A stretch of DNA of 20,839 nucleotides from Candidatus Proelusimicrobium excrementi (GCA_934643455.1 CAKUBV010000011.1:1-20839); one strand, 5' to 3'. Shown: positions 1 to 6,619, numbered from the stretch's first letter. A program made the numbers and translations. Notes: generated by a model from the sequence alone, not told the origin.

Positions 1-16
1 GGGAATTCCTTTTAAC

Positions 17-37
17 GTCAGGCGGAGCCTGACCTAC
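17..37 (-). repeat. REP hairpin, minus orientation (half of a REPIN cut by the window edge)
   Basis: Read on the minus strand this is a GTAG tetranucleotide followed by GTCAGG, a short loop and CCTGAC. It matches the right-hand half of the REPIN at 12866-12926, and bases 1-147 are identical to 12890-13036, so its partner should lie just before base 1. Confidence 0.75.
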
Positions 38-84
38 GTTTAACTTATTTCTAACTCTTATAATTATTTCTCTTTTCTTAAAAA

Positions 85-156
85 TTTCTTCTTTATATTC
101 CAATATATAAACTTATTCGGTCGTAAAATGATTCCATAACTTTTTTACTGATTAAT
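85..156 (+). repeat. AT-rich conserved block preceding a REPIN, copy 1
   Basis: This roughly 70-bp AT-rich block ends in TCAATTAAT-like sequence directly against the GTAG of the next REP hairpin. Near-identical blocks sit at 5946-6016, 6487-6556 and 12974-13045. A shared internal string is TTCGGTCG followed by AAAATG and TTCCATAAC. Its function is unknown; it travels with the REPIN. Confidence 0.7.
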
Positions 157-219
157 GTAGGTCAGGTTTTACCTGACGTTAAAAAGAAGTTTACATTTGT
201 CGGGCAAAGCCCGACCTAC
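157..219 (+). repeat. REPIN-like inverted pair of REP hairpins, copy 1
   Basis: The left hairpin (157-177) is GTAG, GTCAGG, loop TTTTA, CCTGAC. The right hairpin (199-219) is the inverted partner and ends in CTAC. Its stem is GTCGGG/CCCGAC, so both arms carry the A-to-G and T-to-C change and pairing is kept. The hairpins are 21 nt apart. Confidence 0.8.
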
Positions 220-276
220 ATATATGTATTAATTCTCTTTTTAATATTTTGTTTGCGCCGTGTCGTACGTCGGGGC

Positions 277-297
277 GTTTTGTTAAAAAACGAAAAC
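277..297. promoter_or_regulatory. Candidate operator dyad just upstream of the -35 box
   Basis: An imperfect inverted repeat, GTTTTGTT facing ACGAAAAC, ends 2 nt before the TTGACT box. The GTTTT...AAAAC arms also occur at the same place before the cysteine-rich gene at 13318, although the middle differs. A regulator site is possible, but nothing identifies the regulator. Confidence 0.3.
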
Positions 298-299
298 AG

Positions 300-327
300 T
301 TGACTTGTTTTTTTTTTTTGATAAATT
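300..327 (+). promoter_or_regulatory. Promoter with a poly-T spacer, cysteine-rich gene 1
   Basis: A TTGACT -35 box (300-305) and a TAAATT -10-like box (322-327) are separated by 16 nt that contain twelve consecutive T residues (308-319). The same arrangement with the same spacing occurs at 6700-6727 and 13197-13224. A conserved TATATT (333-338) further down is too far from the -35 box to be its partner. Confidence 0.55.
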
Positions 328-432
328 TCCTCTATATTTCAGGCCGGGAAATCTGTGCCGTTCGTCGTTCTTCTTTATTTGCGTTAGTTGAGGTTTTTCG
401 GCTTGAAATAATCAAAAACGGAGGTAAAAAAT

Positions 433-1302
433 ATGGTTAGCATAAAGAGGAATCTAGGCTTATTTTTTATAAAAAGCTTAGTTTTTGTGAGTTTTATGGG
501 ATTATGCTGTGCAGCTTACGCGGTAAAATGTACAAGCAGTCAGGCACCGTGTTGTGAAGGGAAGAAAATGTCATGCTGCCGGCATCCTGGGTATGACAGC
601 AACGGCAAGGAGCTTTCTTACGACCTCAGCGAGTGTATGACTCCGATAAATCCGGGCGGCCCTATTGTAATAGACCCGATATACCCGATAGTGAAAGAGT
701 GCACATCCGGGCAAAAGGAGTACAAACCCAGCGGTTCCTGCGGAACATCTGAAAGGACCTGCTGTTCAGACGGCACATGGAGCGACTGGGACGGCGAATG
801 CGGCGGCTCAAGTTCATGCGGAACAAATCAATGCTGGAACGGTTTAAAGTGCGAAGCTAAGGGAACAGTTTCAAAAACGTGTTCAGGGAATGTCGCAAAC
901 GCAAAAAGCGGAACTTTAACCCGTACGGCTACATGCCACAGCAGCGGATGGAGTTACGGTTCATGGACCGGTACATGTATATGTAATACTGGATACACTT
1001 GGAACAGTTCTTCCAAAACATGCGGGGCAAAGAGATGCGTGGGTGACGAGTTCTATAATGCCAGCAGTGATAAATGCTGCTCAGCAGGAAGCTATCAGGT
1101 AAGAGCCGGAACAAATGGCAATTGGATGCATGTTAATTGTCGTAGTGATCAACTTGATACTACTGGAGAATGCTGTACGATGAGCAATAACGCGGAATTT
1201 CAGCTTCCGACATCAGCGGGCAGTTGCAATGCATTTGCTTCAAAAGTGAGGCTGAGTATGAACAATATGATAAATAGGCATGCTTGCATACTAACTCAGT
1301 GA
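433..1302 (+). CDS. Secreted cysteine-rich modular protein, paralogue 1
   Basis: I do not recognise a named family. The 289-residue product starts with a clear Sec signal peptide: lysine and arginine at residues 4-6, a hydrophobic stretch, and a likely signal peptidase I cut after AYA. The mature part has 27 cysteines, often as CC pairs, plus repeated short modules ending in a cysteine such as WSDWDGEC and YGSWTGTC. Together these suggest a disulfide-rich exported or surface protein. A GGAGGT ribosome site lies 8 nt before the ATG. DNA for residues 16-120 is identical to the paralogue at 6833; after D120 the two proteins are unrelated. A two-hairpin 3' element follows. Possible roles include adhesin, fibre component or binding protein; none can be chosen from sequence. 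No membrane anchor or sorting motif is visible. Confidence 0.8.
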   Translation: MVSIKRNLGLFFIKSLVFVSFMGLCCAAYAVKCTSSQAPCCEGKKMSCCRHPGYDSNGKELSYDLSECMTPINPGGPIVIDPIYPIVKECTSGQKEYKPSGSCGTSERTCCSDGTWSDWDGECGGSSSCGTNQCWNGLKCEAKGTVSKTCSGNVANAKSGTLTRTATCHSSGWSYGSWTGTCICNTGYTWNSSSKTCGAKRCVGDEFYNASSDKCCSAGSYQVRAGTNGNWMHVNCRSDQLDTTGECCTMSNNAEFQLPTSAGSCNAFASKVRLSMNNMINRHACILTQ

Positions 1303-1339
1303 TAGAGAAAATCAAGATTATTATATGTAAATGTTTTCC

Positions 1340-1369
1340 GAGGCTTAAGCCTCTCAACTAACCGCCCCG
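1340..1369 (+). other. 3' structured element (hairpin plus invariant linker), copy 1
   Basis: A perfect palindrome, GAGGCTTAAGCCTC (1340-1353), runs into the linker TCTCAACTAACCGCCCCG (1352-1369). The linker then feeds the terminator stem. The linker is identical in all three cysteine-rich gene units, whereas the hairpins on either side differ in sequence and keep their pairing. Confidence 0.6.
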
Positions 1370-1395
1370 GTTTGCGTAAAGCGAACCGGGGTTTT
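1365..1395 (+). terminator. Rho-independent terminator of cysteine-rich gene 1
   Basis: The stem CCCCGGTTTGC pairs with GCGAACCGGGG over 11 bp, with one T-G wobble, and is followed by TTTT. Confidence 0.8.
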
Positions 1396-1400
1396 GTCAT

Positions 1401-1430
1401 AAAAAAACGGCCGCTTTTCGGGCGGCCGTT
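1401..1430 (-). terminator. Terminator of the minus-strand lipoprotein gene
   Basis: Read on the minus strand, ACGGCCGC pairs with GCGGCCGT and is followed by a run of T. It lies about 20 nt past the lipoprotein stop codon. Confidence 0.75.
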
Positions 1431-1448
1431 TAAGTGAAGTCTTTAAAA

Positions 1449-1781
1449 TTAATTGGAAAGGGTTTCCTTCCAAGCGTTTTTCTCGGCTTCGATTTGCTGC
1501 TTTACATTGTCGATTTTTTCTTTGACTGCGTTTTTTGCGGAATCTAAAGCGGAAGAGGAAGCGTTGGCGGCTTCGTCAGCTTCTTTGGCAGCGGTGTAAG
1601 CGGCTTTTGCGTCGCTTATTTTTTGCCTGGTTTCAGCCGATTTTTGCAAAGCTTCTTCCAAAGTTATGTTTTTTGCGGCGGATGTCGTTTCCGTTTGTGA
1701 CGAGGCGCAGCCCGCAAACGCAAAAACGCAAACGAGCAGCGAAATCGTAAGAATAAAAGCGAAGGGTACCGTCTTTTTCAT
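1449..1781 (-). CDS. Small alanine-rich putative lipoprotein
   Basis: This 110-residue protein has a lipoprotein signal: a KK start, a hydrophobic core and the lipobox AFAGC, with the acylated cysteine at residue 25. The mature part is rich in Ala, Lys and Glu and has few glycines or prolines. It looks like one long helix or coiled coil, similar in style to Lpp or other small periplasmic spacer lipoproteins. An AAGGAG ribosome site precedes the ATG, and a terminator lies just past the stop, so it is probably monocistronic. It diverges from the DXS-like gene. The helical lipoprotein call is solid, but no specific function is recognisable. Confidence 0.7.
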   Translation of the reverse strand: MKKTVPFAFILTISLLVCVFAFAGCASSQTETTSAAKNITLEEALQKSAETRQKISDAKAAYTAAKEADEAANASSSALDSAKNAVKEKIDNVKQQIEAEKNAWKETLSN

Positions 1782-1856
1782 TTGTTTCTCCTTAACAATT
1801 TAAGTTTTTTATATTTTATAAAATTTTGATTTTTGACAGTAATAAAAAAGGACCTC

Positions 1857-1887
1857 TTGACTTAAAGTTAACTCCAGCTGTTAAAAT
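1857..1887 (+). promoter_or_regulatory. Candidate promoter of the DXS-like gene
   Basis: A TTGACT box (1857-1862) lies 18-19 nt from TTAAAAT (1881-1887). The spacing is slightly long, so this is only a moderate candidate. It leaves an untranslated leader of roughly 75 nt. Confidence 0.4.
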
Positions 1888-1970
1888 ATTATTGTTCGGA
1901 TTTATCGGCGCGCCGCAAAATTAAACTGAAATTAAAAAACGCGCCGCTTGTTATAAGGAGAAATAAAATT

Positions 1971-3722
1971 ATGTATTTAGAGCAAATAAATAATCCCGCT
2001 GACGTTAAGAAATTGGATAAATCTCAGTTGGAAGTTTTAGCTTCGGAAATACGCTCGGCTCTGCTTGCCAAGCTCAGCAAACGCGGGGGGCATTTCGGCC
2101 CGAATTTCGGCATGGTGGAAGCCACGATAGCTTTGCACTATGTTTTTAGTTCGCCCAAAGATAAAATCGTTTTTGATATTTCGCATCAATCTTATCCCCA
2201 TAAAATGCTTACCGGCAGAAAGGACGCATTCTTGAAAGAAGAACACTACGCCGATGTATCGGGCTACACAAACCCTAATGAAAGTGAACACGATTTCTTT
2301 ACCGTCGGGCATACTTCCACGTCGGTCAGCCTCGCCTGCGGGCTTGCCAAAGCGCGCGATTTAAAAGGGGAAAACGGCAATGTAATAGCCGTTATCGGCG
2401 ACGGCTCTTTAAGCGGAGGAGAAGCTTTGGAAGGGTTGGATTTTGCGCCGGAGCTTAAAAGCAATTTCATTATTCTCGTGAACGATAACGATATGTCCAT
2501 AGCGGAAAATCACGGCGGCCTTTACGGCAATTTAAAGCTTTTGCGCGAAACGGACGGCAAAGCCGAATGCAATTTGTTTAAAGCTTTCGGGCTTGATTAT
2601 GTCTTTGTTAAAGAGGGGAACAATATTCAGGCCTTAATTGAAGCTTTCAAAAAAGTTAAGGATATAAATAATCCCGTGGCGGTGCATATATGCACGCAAA
2701 AAGGCAAGGGCTACGCCCCGGCGGAAACAAACAAGGAAAATTGGCATTACTGCATGCCTTTTGACGTCGCCACCGGCAAGATACTCTCCGCGCCCGCAGG
2801 GGAAACTTACGCTTCAATCACGGCGGAATATTTGCTTGCGAAAATGAAAGAAAATAAAGCCCTCGCGGCTATAACGGCAGGTACTCCCGCCGCCTTTGGC
2901 TTTACCGAAGAAAACCGCAAAAAAGCCGGGAAGCAATTTGTTGATGTAGGCATAGCGGAAGAAACGGCCGTCGCGCTTTCTTCAGGCATGGCCTCGGCCG
3001 GCGCAAAACCGGTTTGGGGCGTGTTCAGCTCTTTTATACAAAGAACTTTCGACCAGCTTTCCCAAGATTTGTGCATAAATAATAATCCGGCCGTGATATT
3101 GAACTTTTGGGCTTCAGTCTACGCCATGAACGACGTTACGCACCTGGGGATTTATGATATTCCGCTTGTTTCCAATATCCCGAATATGGTTTATATGGCC
3201 CCCGTTACCAAGGAAGAATATATTTCCATGCTGGATTGGGCCGTGAAGCAGAATGAACACCCCGTAGCCATACGCGTGCCTTTGCAGGTAATAAGCGGCG
3301 GCAAAGAGGTTAAAAAGGACTGGGGCGCGCTTAATAAATATGAAGTCGCCCAAAAAGGGGAAAAAGCGGCGATAATAGCTTTGGGCAATTTCTACGGGCT
3401 CGGCTTGGAAGCCGCCAAAGCTGTTGAAGCCAAAACGGGCTTTAAACCGACAGTCATCAACCCTTATTATATAACGGGCGTTGACGAAGACCTTTTGGAA
3501 AGCCTGAAAGCTTCCCACAAAGTCGTAATCACGCTGGAAGACGGCATATTGGACGGCGGCTTTGGGGAGAAAATCGCCCGCTTCTACGGTTCAAGCGATA
3601 TGAGGGTGCTCAACTACGGGCTTAAGAAGGAGTTTTTGGACAGATTCAATGTTGAAGAAGTCCTTAAAAAGAACCGCCTTACGCCGGAGCTGATAGCGCA
3701 GGACGCCGCGGCTTTGATATAG
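1971..3722 (+). CDS. DXS-like thiamine-diphosphate transketolase-family enzyme
   Basis: The 583-residue protein has the 1-deoxy-D-xylulose-5-phosphate synthase layout. An N-terminal pyrophosphate domain carries GGHFGPNFG, SHQSYPHKMLTGR and the thiamine-diphosphate motif GDGSLSGG...NDND. A central pyrimidine domain carries the catalytic Glu in GIAEETAV, and a C-terminal transketolase domain follows. It is shorter than typical DXS (about 620-640). It also departs at substrate-pocket positions known from E. coli DXS: the DRAG arginine (R420) is absent (NFWAS here), Y392 aligns with F, and D427 aligns with N. The later pocket arginine (R478-like) and TH histidine remain. The gene has an AGGAG ribosome site and its own terminator, so it appears to be a single-gene unit. 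It may make DXP for isoprenoids and thiamine, but a different aldehyde acceptor is a real possibility. The fold is certain; the reaction is not. Confidence 0.85.
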   Translation: MYLEQINNPADVKKLDKSQLEVLASEIRSALLAKLSKRGGHFGPNFGMVEATIALHYVFSSPKDKIVFDISHQSYPHKMLTGRKDAFLKEEHYADVSGYTNPNESEHDFFTVGHTSTSVSLACGLAKARDLKGENGNVIAVIGDGSLSGGEALEGLDFAPELKSNFIILVNDNDMSIAENHGGLYGNLKLLRETDGKAECNLFKAFGLDYVFVKEGNNIQALIEAFKKVKDINNPVAVHICTQKGKGYAPAETNKENWHYCMPFDVATGKILSAPAGETYASITAEYLLAKMKENKALAAITAGTPAAFGFTEENRKKAGKQFVDVGIAEETAVALSSGMASAGAKPVWGVFSSFIQRTFDQLSQDLCINNNPAVILNFWASVYAMNDVTHLGIYDIPLVSNIPNMVYMAPVTKEEYISMLDWAVKQNEHPVAIRVPLQVISGGKEVKKDWGALNKYEVAQKGEKAAIIALGNFYGLGLEAAKAVEAKTGFKPTVINPYYITGVDEDLLESLKASHKVVITLEDGILDGGFGEKIARFYGSSDMRVLNYGLKKEFLDRFNVEEVLKKNRLTPELIAQDAAALI

Positions 3723-3745
3723 GCGTTTTTCTGTTTCTCATCATG

Positions 3746-3781
3746 AACCCGGGAAAGTTTAACAATATTCCCGGGTTTTTT
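3746..3781 (+). terminator. Terminator of the DXS-like gene
   Basis: AACCCGGGAA pairs perfectly with TTCCCGGGTT (10 bp) and the stem runs into a T tract. Confidence 0.85.
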
Positions 3782-3859
3782 GACGGAAGCGGATTTAACA
3801 ATGTTTTTTATTTATTGTAAAATATATATGCAATAGAATTTTTTTATACGGAGATAACA

Positions 3860-4561
3860 ATGAGCTGCGAAAAATGCACCCCTCACGTTGATAATATGTG
3901 CTGCGTTTGCAAAGGCGCAAAACATAATCCGGCCCCTATCCCTGAAGAAGGAAAATGGGTCAACTCAAAACAAATTACCGATATCAGCGGCCTCACGCAC
4001 GGCGTGGGCTGGTGCGCACCCCAGCAGGGCGCGTGCAAACTTACGCTTAATGTAAAGAACGGCGTAATCAAAGAAGCTTTGGTCGAAACTTTAGGCTGCT
4101 CCGGCATGACTCACTCCGCCGCTATGGCCGCGGAAATTTTACCGGGCAAAACTATTCTTGAAGCTTTAAATTCAGATTTGGTCTGCGACGCAATCAACAC
4201 CGCCATGAGGGAACTTTTCCTTCAAATCGTTTACGGCAGAACGCAGAGCGCGTTTTCCGAAGACGGCTTGCCGGTAGGCGCCGGTATGGAAGATTTGGGC
4301 AAAGGCTTACGTTCCCAAGTCGGCACGATGTACAGCACAGAAGCCAAAGGCCCCCGCTATTTGGAAATGGCGGAAGGCTACGTCCTTGAAATCGGCCTCG
4401 ATAAAAATAATGAAGTCATCGGCTACAAATTTGTAAATTTGGGCAAAATGATGGAAGCCATCAAAAAAGGCGAAGATCCTAAGACCGCCTTTGAAAAGAA
4501 CGTCAATTCTTACGGCCGCTTCAATGAAGCCGTCAAAACCATTGACCCGCGCAAAGAGTAA
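3860..4561 (+). CDS. NifU-like iron-sulfur cluster scaffold protein (GGGtGRT partner)
   Basis: The 233-residue protein resembles the IscU/NifU N-terminal scaffold fold. Scaffold-type cysteines occur in GWCAPQQGACKL and in TLGCSGMTHS. It also has a cysteine-rich N-terminal extension (C3, C6, C14, C15, C17) that ordinary IscU lacks, and it has a longer C-terminal half. A GGAG ribosome site precedes the ATG. The GGGtGRT gene begins 20 nt downstream behind a strong GGAGGAG site, so the two are surely cotranscribed and probably act together. Fe-S cluster binding or handling is likely from the family; the client is unknown. Confidence 0.8.
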   Translation: MSCEKCTPHVDNMCCVCKGAKHNPAPIPEEGKWVNSKQITDISGLTHGVGWCAPQQGACKLTLNVKNGVIKEALVETLGCSGMTHSAAMAAEILPGKTILEALNSDLVCDAINTAMRELFLQIVYGRTQSAFSEDGLPVGAGMEDLGKGLRSQVGTMYSTEAKGPRYLEMAEGYVLEIGLDKNNEVIGYKFVNLGKMMEAIKKGEDPKTAFEKNVNSYGRFNEAVKTIDPRKE

Positions 4562-4581
4562 CCACGGAGGAGATTAATAAT

Positions 4582-5580
4582 ATGATTACATTTGAAGGTT
4601 ATGAAAGAAGAATTGATAAAATAAACGCCGCCTTGAAAGAGAACGGCATCGCCTCTTTGGAAGAAGCCAAAAAGATTTGCGACGATAAAGGCATTGACGT
4701 AGAAAAAATCGTAAAAGGCATACAGCCCATCGCTTTTGAAAACGCCGTCTGGGCTTACACCGTCGGCGCGGCTATCGCCATTAAAAGCGGAGTAAAAACC
4801 GCCGCCGAAGCCGCCGAAAAAATCGGTGTAGGCTTGCAGAGCTTCTGCATCCCCGGCTCCGTCGCGGATCAGCGCGAAGTCGGCTTGGGCCACGGCAATT
4901 TGGCCGCCATGCTTTTGCGCGAAAACACCAAATGCTTCTGCTTCTTGGCCGGCCATGAATCTTTTGCCGCCGCTGAAGGCGCAATCGGTATCGCCAGAAC
5001 GGCCAATAAAGTAAGAAAAGAACCGCTTAAAGTAATCCTTAACGGTTTGGGCAAAGACGCGGCTTATATCATATCCCGCATCAACGGTTTTACCTTTGTT
5101 GAAACCTCTTACGATTACTATACCGGCAAACTTACGATTGTAAGCGAAAAAGCTTTCTCCGAAGGCGATAAAGCCAAAGTAAAATGCTACGGCGCGGACG
5201 ACGTAAACGAAGGCGTCGCAATTATGAGGCATGAGGATGTGGACGTTTCCATTACCGGCAACTCCACCAACCCCACCCGCTTCCAGCACCCGGTAGCCGG
5301 CACCTATAAAAAATGGGCCACCGAGCACGGTAAGAAATACTTCTCCGTAGCTTCCGGCGGCGGTACCGGCAGAACGCTTCACCCGGATAATATGGCCGCC
5401 GGCCCCGCCTCTTACGGCATGACCGACACCATGGGCCGTATGCACGGTGACGCTCAGTTTGCGGGTTCTTCATCCGTTCCCGCCCACGTCGAAATGATGG
5501 GCCTTATCGGTATGGGTAACAACCCTATGGTAGGTGCCAGCGTTGCGGTGGCGGTCGCGATTGAAGAAGCTACAAAGTAG
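4582..5580 (+). CDS. GGGtGRT family protein
   Basis: The 332-residue protein carries the family's signature GGGTGRT at residues 259-265, within SVASGGGTGRTLHPDN. This identifies it as a member of the GGGtGRT family, whose biochemical role is not known to me. It has no signal peptide or membrane segment and should be cytoplasmic. The signature and the surrounding glycine-rich C-terminal third resemble a nucleotide or phosphate loop, but that is only an impression. It follows the NifU-like gene by 20 nt, a pairing that suggests a shared Fe-S-related job. A terminator closes the operon 18 nt past the stop. Confidence 0.85.
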   Translation: MITFEGYERRIDKINAALKENGIASLEEAKKICDDKGIDVEKIVKGIQPIAFENAVWAYTVGAAIAIKSGVKTAAEAAEKIGVGLQSFCIPGSVADQREVGLGHGNLAAMLLRENTKCFCFLAGHESFAAAEGAIGIARTANKVRKEPLKVILNGLGKDAAYIISRINGFTFVETSYDYYTGKLTIVSEKAFSEGDKAKVKCYGADDVNEGVAIMRHEDVDVSITGNSTNPTRFQHPVAGTYKKWATEHGKKYFSVASGGGTGRTLHPDNMAAGPASYGMTDTMGRMHGDAQFAGSSSVPAHVEMMGLIGMGNNPMVGASVAVAVAIEEATK

Positions 5581-5597
5581 TTTTTGAGTTTAGAAAT

Positions 5598-5628
5598 AAA
5601 AAAGCCCTCTTTTTAGAGGGCTTTTTTT
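5598..5628 (+). terminator. Terminator of the NifU-like/GGGtGRT operon
   Basis: AAAAAAGCCCTC pairs with GAGGGCTTTTTT across a short loop and ends in seven T residues. The flanking A and T runs could let it work in both directions. Confidence 0.85.
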
Positions 5629-5718
5629 GTGGAATTTTTCTAATGTTATATTACGCTCTTATGGCTAGCAAACTTCCGTATTTGGCTTTTTTTACTCGGC
5701 CTATGTTATGTCCTCATT

Positions 5719-5853
5719 GCTAGCAATTTTCCATATTTGGGTAAATTTAAGTTTTTTCTTCATTCGGATACCTCGCTCACTTTGTTCGCATAGAGGCAAG
5801 TATACCTCAATCAGAATAAAACTTAAATTTCCCTCAAATCTGAAAAATCACGC
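5719..5853. repeat. Long imperfect palindrome, copy 1
   Basis: The arms start at GCTAGC and end at TCACGC. The inner 13 bp pair perfectly: AAATTTAAGTTTT (5743-5755) with AAAACTTAAATTT (5818-5830). Outside these, TATTTGGG faces CTCAAATC. The central part holds GGATAC and GTATACC, which continue the symmetry. Confidence 0.7.
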
Positions 5854-5945
5854 TTCTTAAATTCTCCCACGCTGAAAAATTTTACTCTTTCAGCCTTGTT
5901 GACTTATCCCTGACTTTTCCAATATATTTACTCTTTTTTTAAAAC

Positions 5946-6016
5946 TTTCTTCTATATATTTCTATATCTATACATATTCGGTCGCAAAATGATTCCATAA
6001 CTTTTTATCAATTAAT
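5946..6016 (+). repeat. AT-rich conserved block preceding a REPIN, copy 2
   Basis: Matches the block at 85-156 with several substitutions in its first half. The TTCGGTCGCAAAATGATTCC section is well kept. It abuts the REP hairpin at 6017. Confidence 0.65.
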
Positions 6017-6077
6017 GTAGGTCAGGTTTTACCTGACAGAGGAACTCCTTATTTACGTCAGGCCAAGCCTGACCTAC
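6017..6077 (+). repeat. REPIN-like inverted pair of REP hairpins, copy 2
   Basis: The left hairpin (6017-6037) is GTAG, GTCAGG, TTTTA, CCTGAC. The right hairpin (6057-6077) is its inverted partner with a GTCAGG/CCTGAC stem ending in CTAC. They are 19 nt apart. Confidence 0.8.
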
Positions 6078-6086
6078 CGTATTTGT

Positions 6087-6200
6087 CCTGATTTGTATTT
6101 TTTCTTCGCTTGGATACCTCGCTCACTTTGTTCACATAGCGGCAAGTATACCGCATTCGTAATAAAATCAAAATCTATCTCAAAAGTAAAAAATCACGCC
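6087..6200. repeat. Long imperfect palindrome, copy 2, left end truncated
   Basis: Starts near GATTTGTATTTTTT with no GGCTAGC flank and ends with AAAATCACGCC. The middle closely matches copy 1 (GGATACCTCGCTCAC onwards). The missing left end lies right where the REPIN at 6017-6077 stops, consistent with one repeat having inserted into or displaced the other. Confidence 0.6.
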
Positions 6201-6247
6201 AGCTAAATATTCGCACGGTTTTAACTCGGTCTATCTTACGTGTCCTC

Positions 6248-6376
6248 GGCTAGCAAACTTTAATATTTAGGCAAATTTTGATTTTTGCTTCGGTCGGATA
6301 CACGGGGCTCCGCCCACTCTAGGTATACCTTCCTCATTAAAAATCAAAATTTTCTCTAAATCTTAAAGTCCACGCC
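6248..6376. repeat. Long imperfect palindrome, copy 3
   Basis: Begins GGCTAGC and ends CACGCC. The inner arms AAATTTTGATTTTT (6273-6286) and AAAAATCAAAATTT (6339-6352) pair perfectly over 14 bp. They differ in sequence from copy 1 on both arms, so pairing is conserved by paired changes. The loop holds its own GGGGCTCCGCCC hairpin. Confidence 0.7.
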
Positions 6377-6486
6377 GGTTATATACTCACACGGTTTTAA
6401 CTCGTGTTAAGTTCTATATTTACGGTCAGTATTTCTCCAAAATCTTAAAAACTTATCATTATCGCATAACTTACTTAACAAATAAA

Positions 6487-6556
6487 TTCTTCTTTATATT
6501 CCAATATATAAGCTTATCCGGTCGCAAAATGGTTCCATAACTTTTTATCAATTAAT
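6487..6556 (+). repeat. AT-rich conserved block preceding a REPIN, copy 3
   Basis: Close match to 85-156 (TTCTTTATATTCCAATATATA onwards), with a few substitutions and a one-base length change in a T run. It abuts the REP hairpin at 6557. Confidence 0.7.
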
Positions 6557-6619
6557 GTAGGTCAGGCTTTGCCTGACATTAAAAAGGAATTTTCCTTTGT
6601 CAGGTAAAACCCGACCTAC
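6557..6619 (+). repeat. REPIN-like inverted pair of REP hairpins, copy 3
   Basis: The left hairpin (6557-6577) is GTAG, GTCAGG, CTTTG, CCTGAC. The right hairpin (6599-6619) has stem GTCAGG/CCCGAC with one A-C mismatch. This is an intermediate between the stem in copies 2, 4 and 5 and the fully changed stem in copy 1. Confidence 0.8.

Noticed and set aside
249..440. 63-codon open frame ending at cysteine-rich gene 1
   Set aside because: It runs through the promoter and poly-T tract and its product is meaningless. It overlaps the ribosome site of the true gene.
433..1302. Thrombospondin type 1 or EGF domains in the cysteine-rich proteins
   Set aside because: The WSDW and CxCxC patterns are suggestive, but cysteine spacing does not clearly fit either domain, so no domain name is assigned.
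1340..1395. Integron attC site made by the conserved CTCAAC linker
   Set aside because: The linker has no matching GTTRRRY partner, the hairpins behave as a terminator, and no integrase gene is present.
4510..5445. 311-codon open frame on the minus strand across the GGGtGRT gene
   Set aside because: It is antisense to a recognised family protein, has low-complexity Gly/Phe/Ala-rich content typical of a shadow frame, and has no ribosome site.
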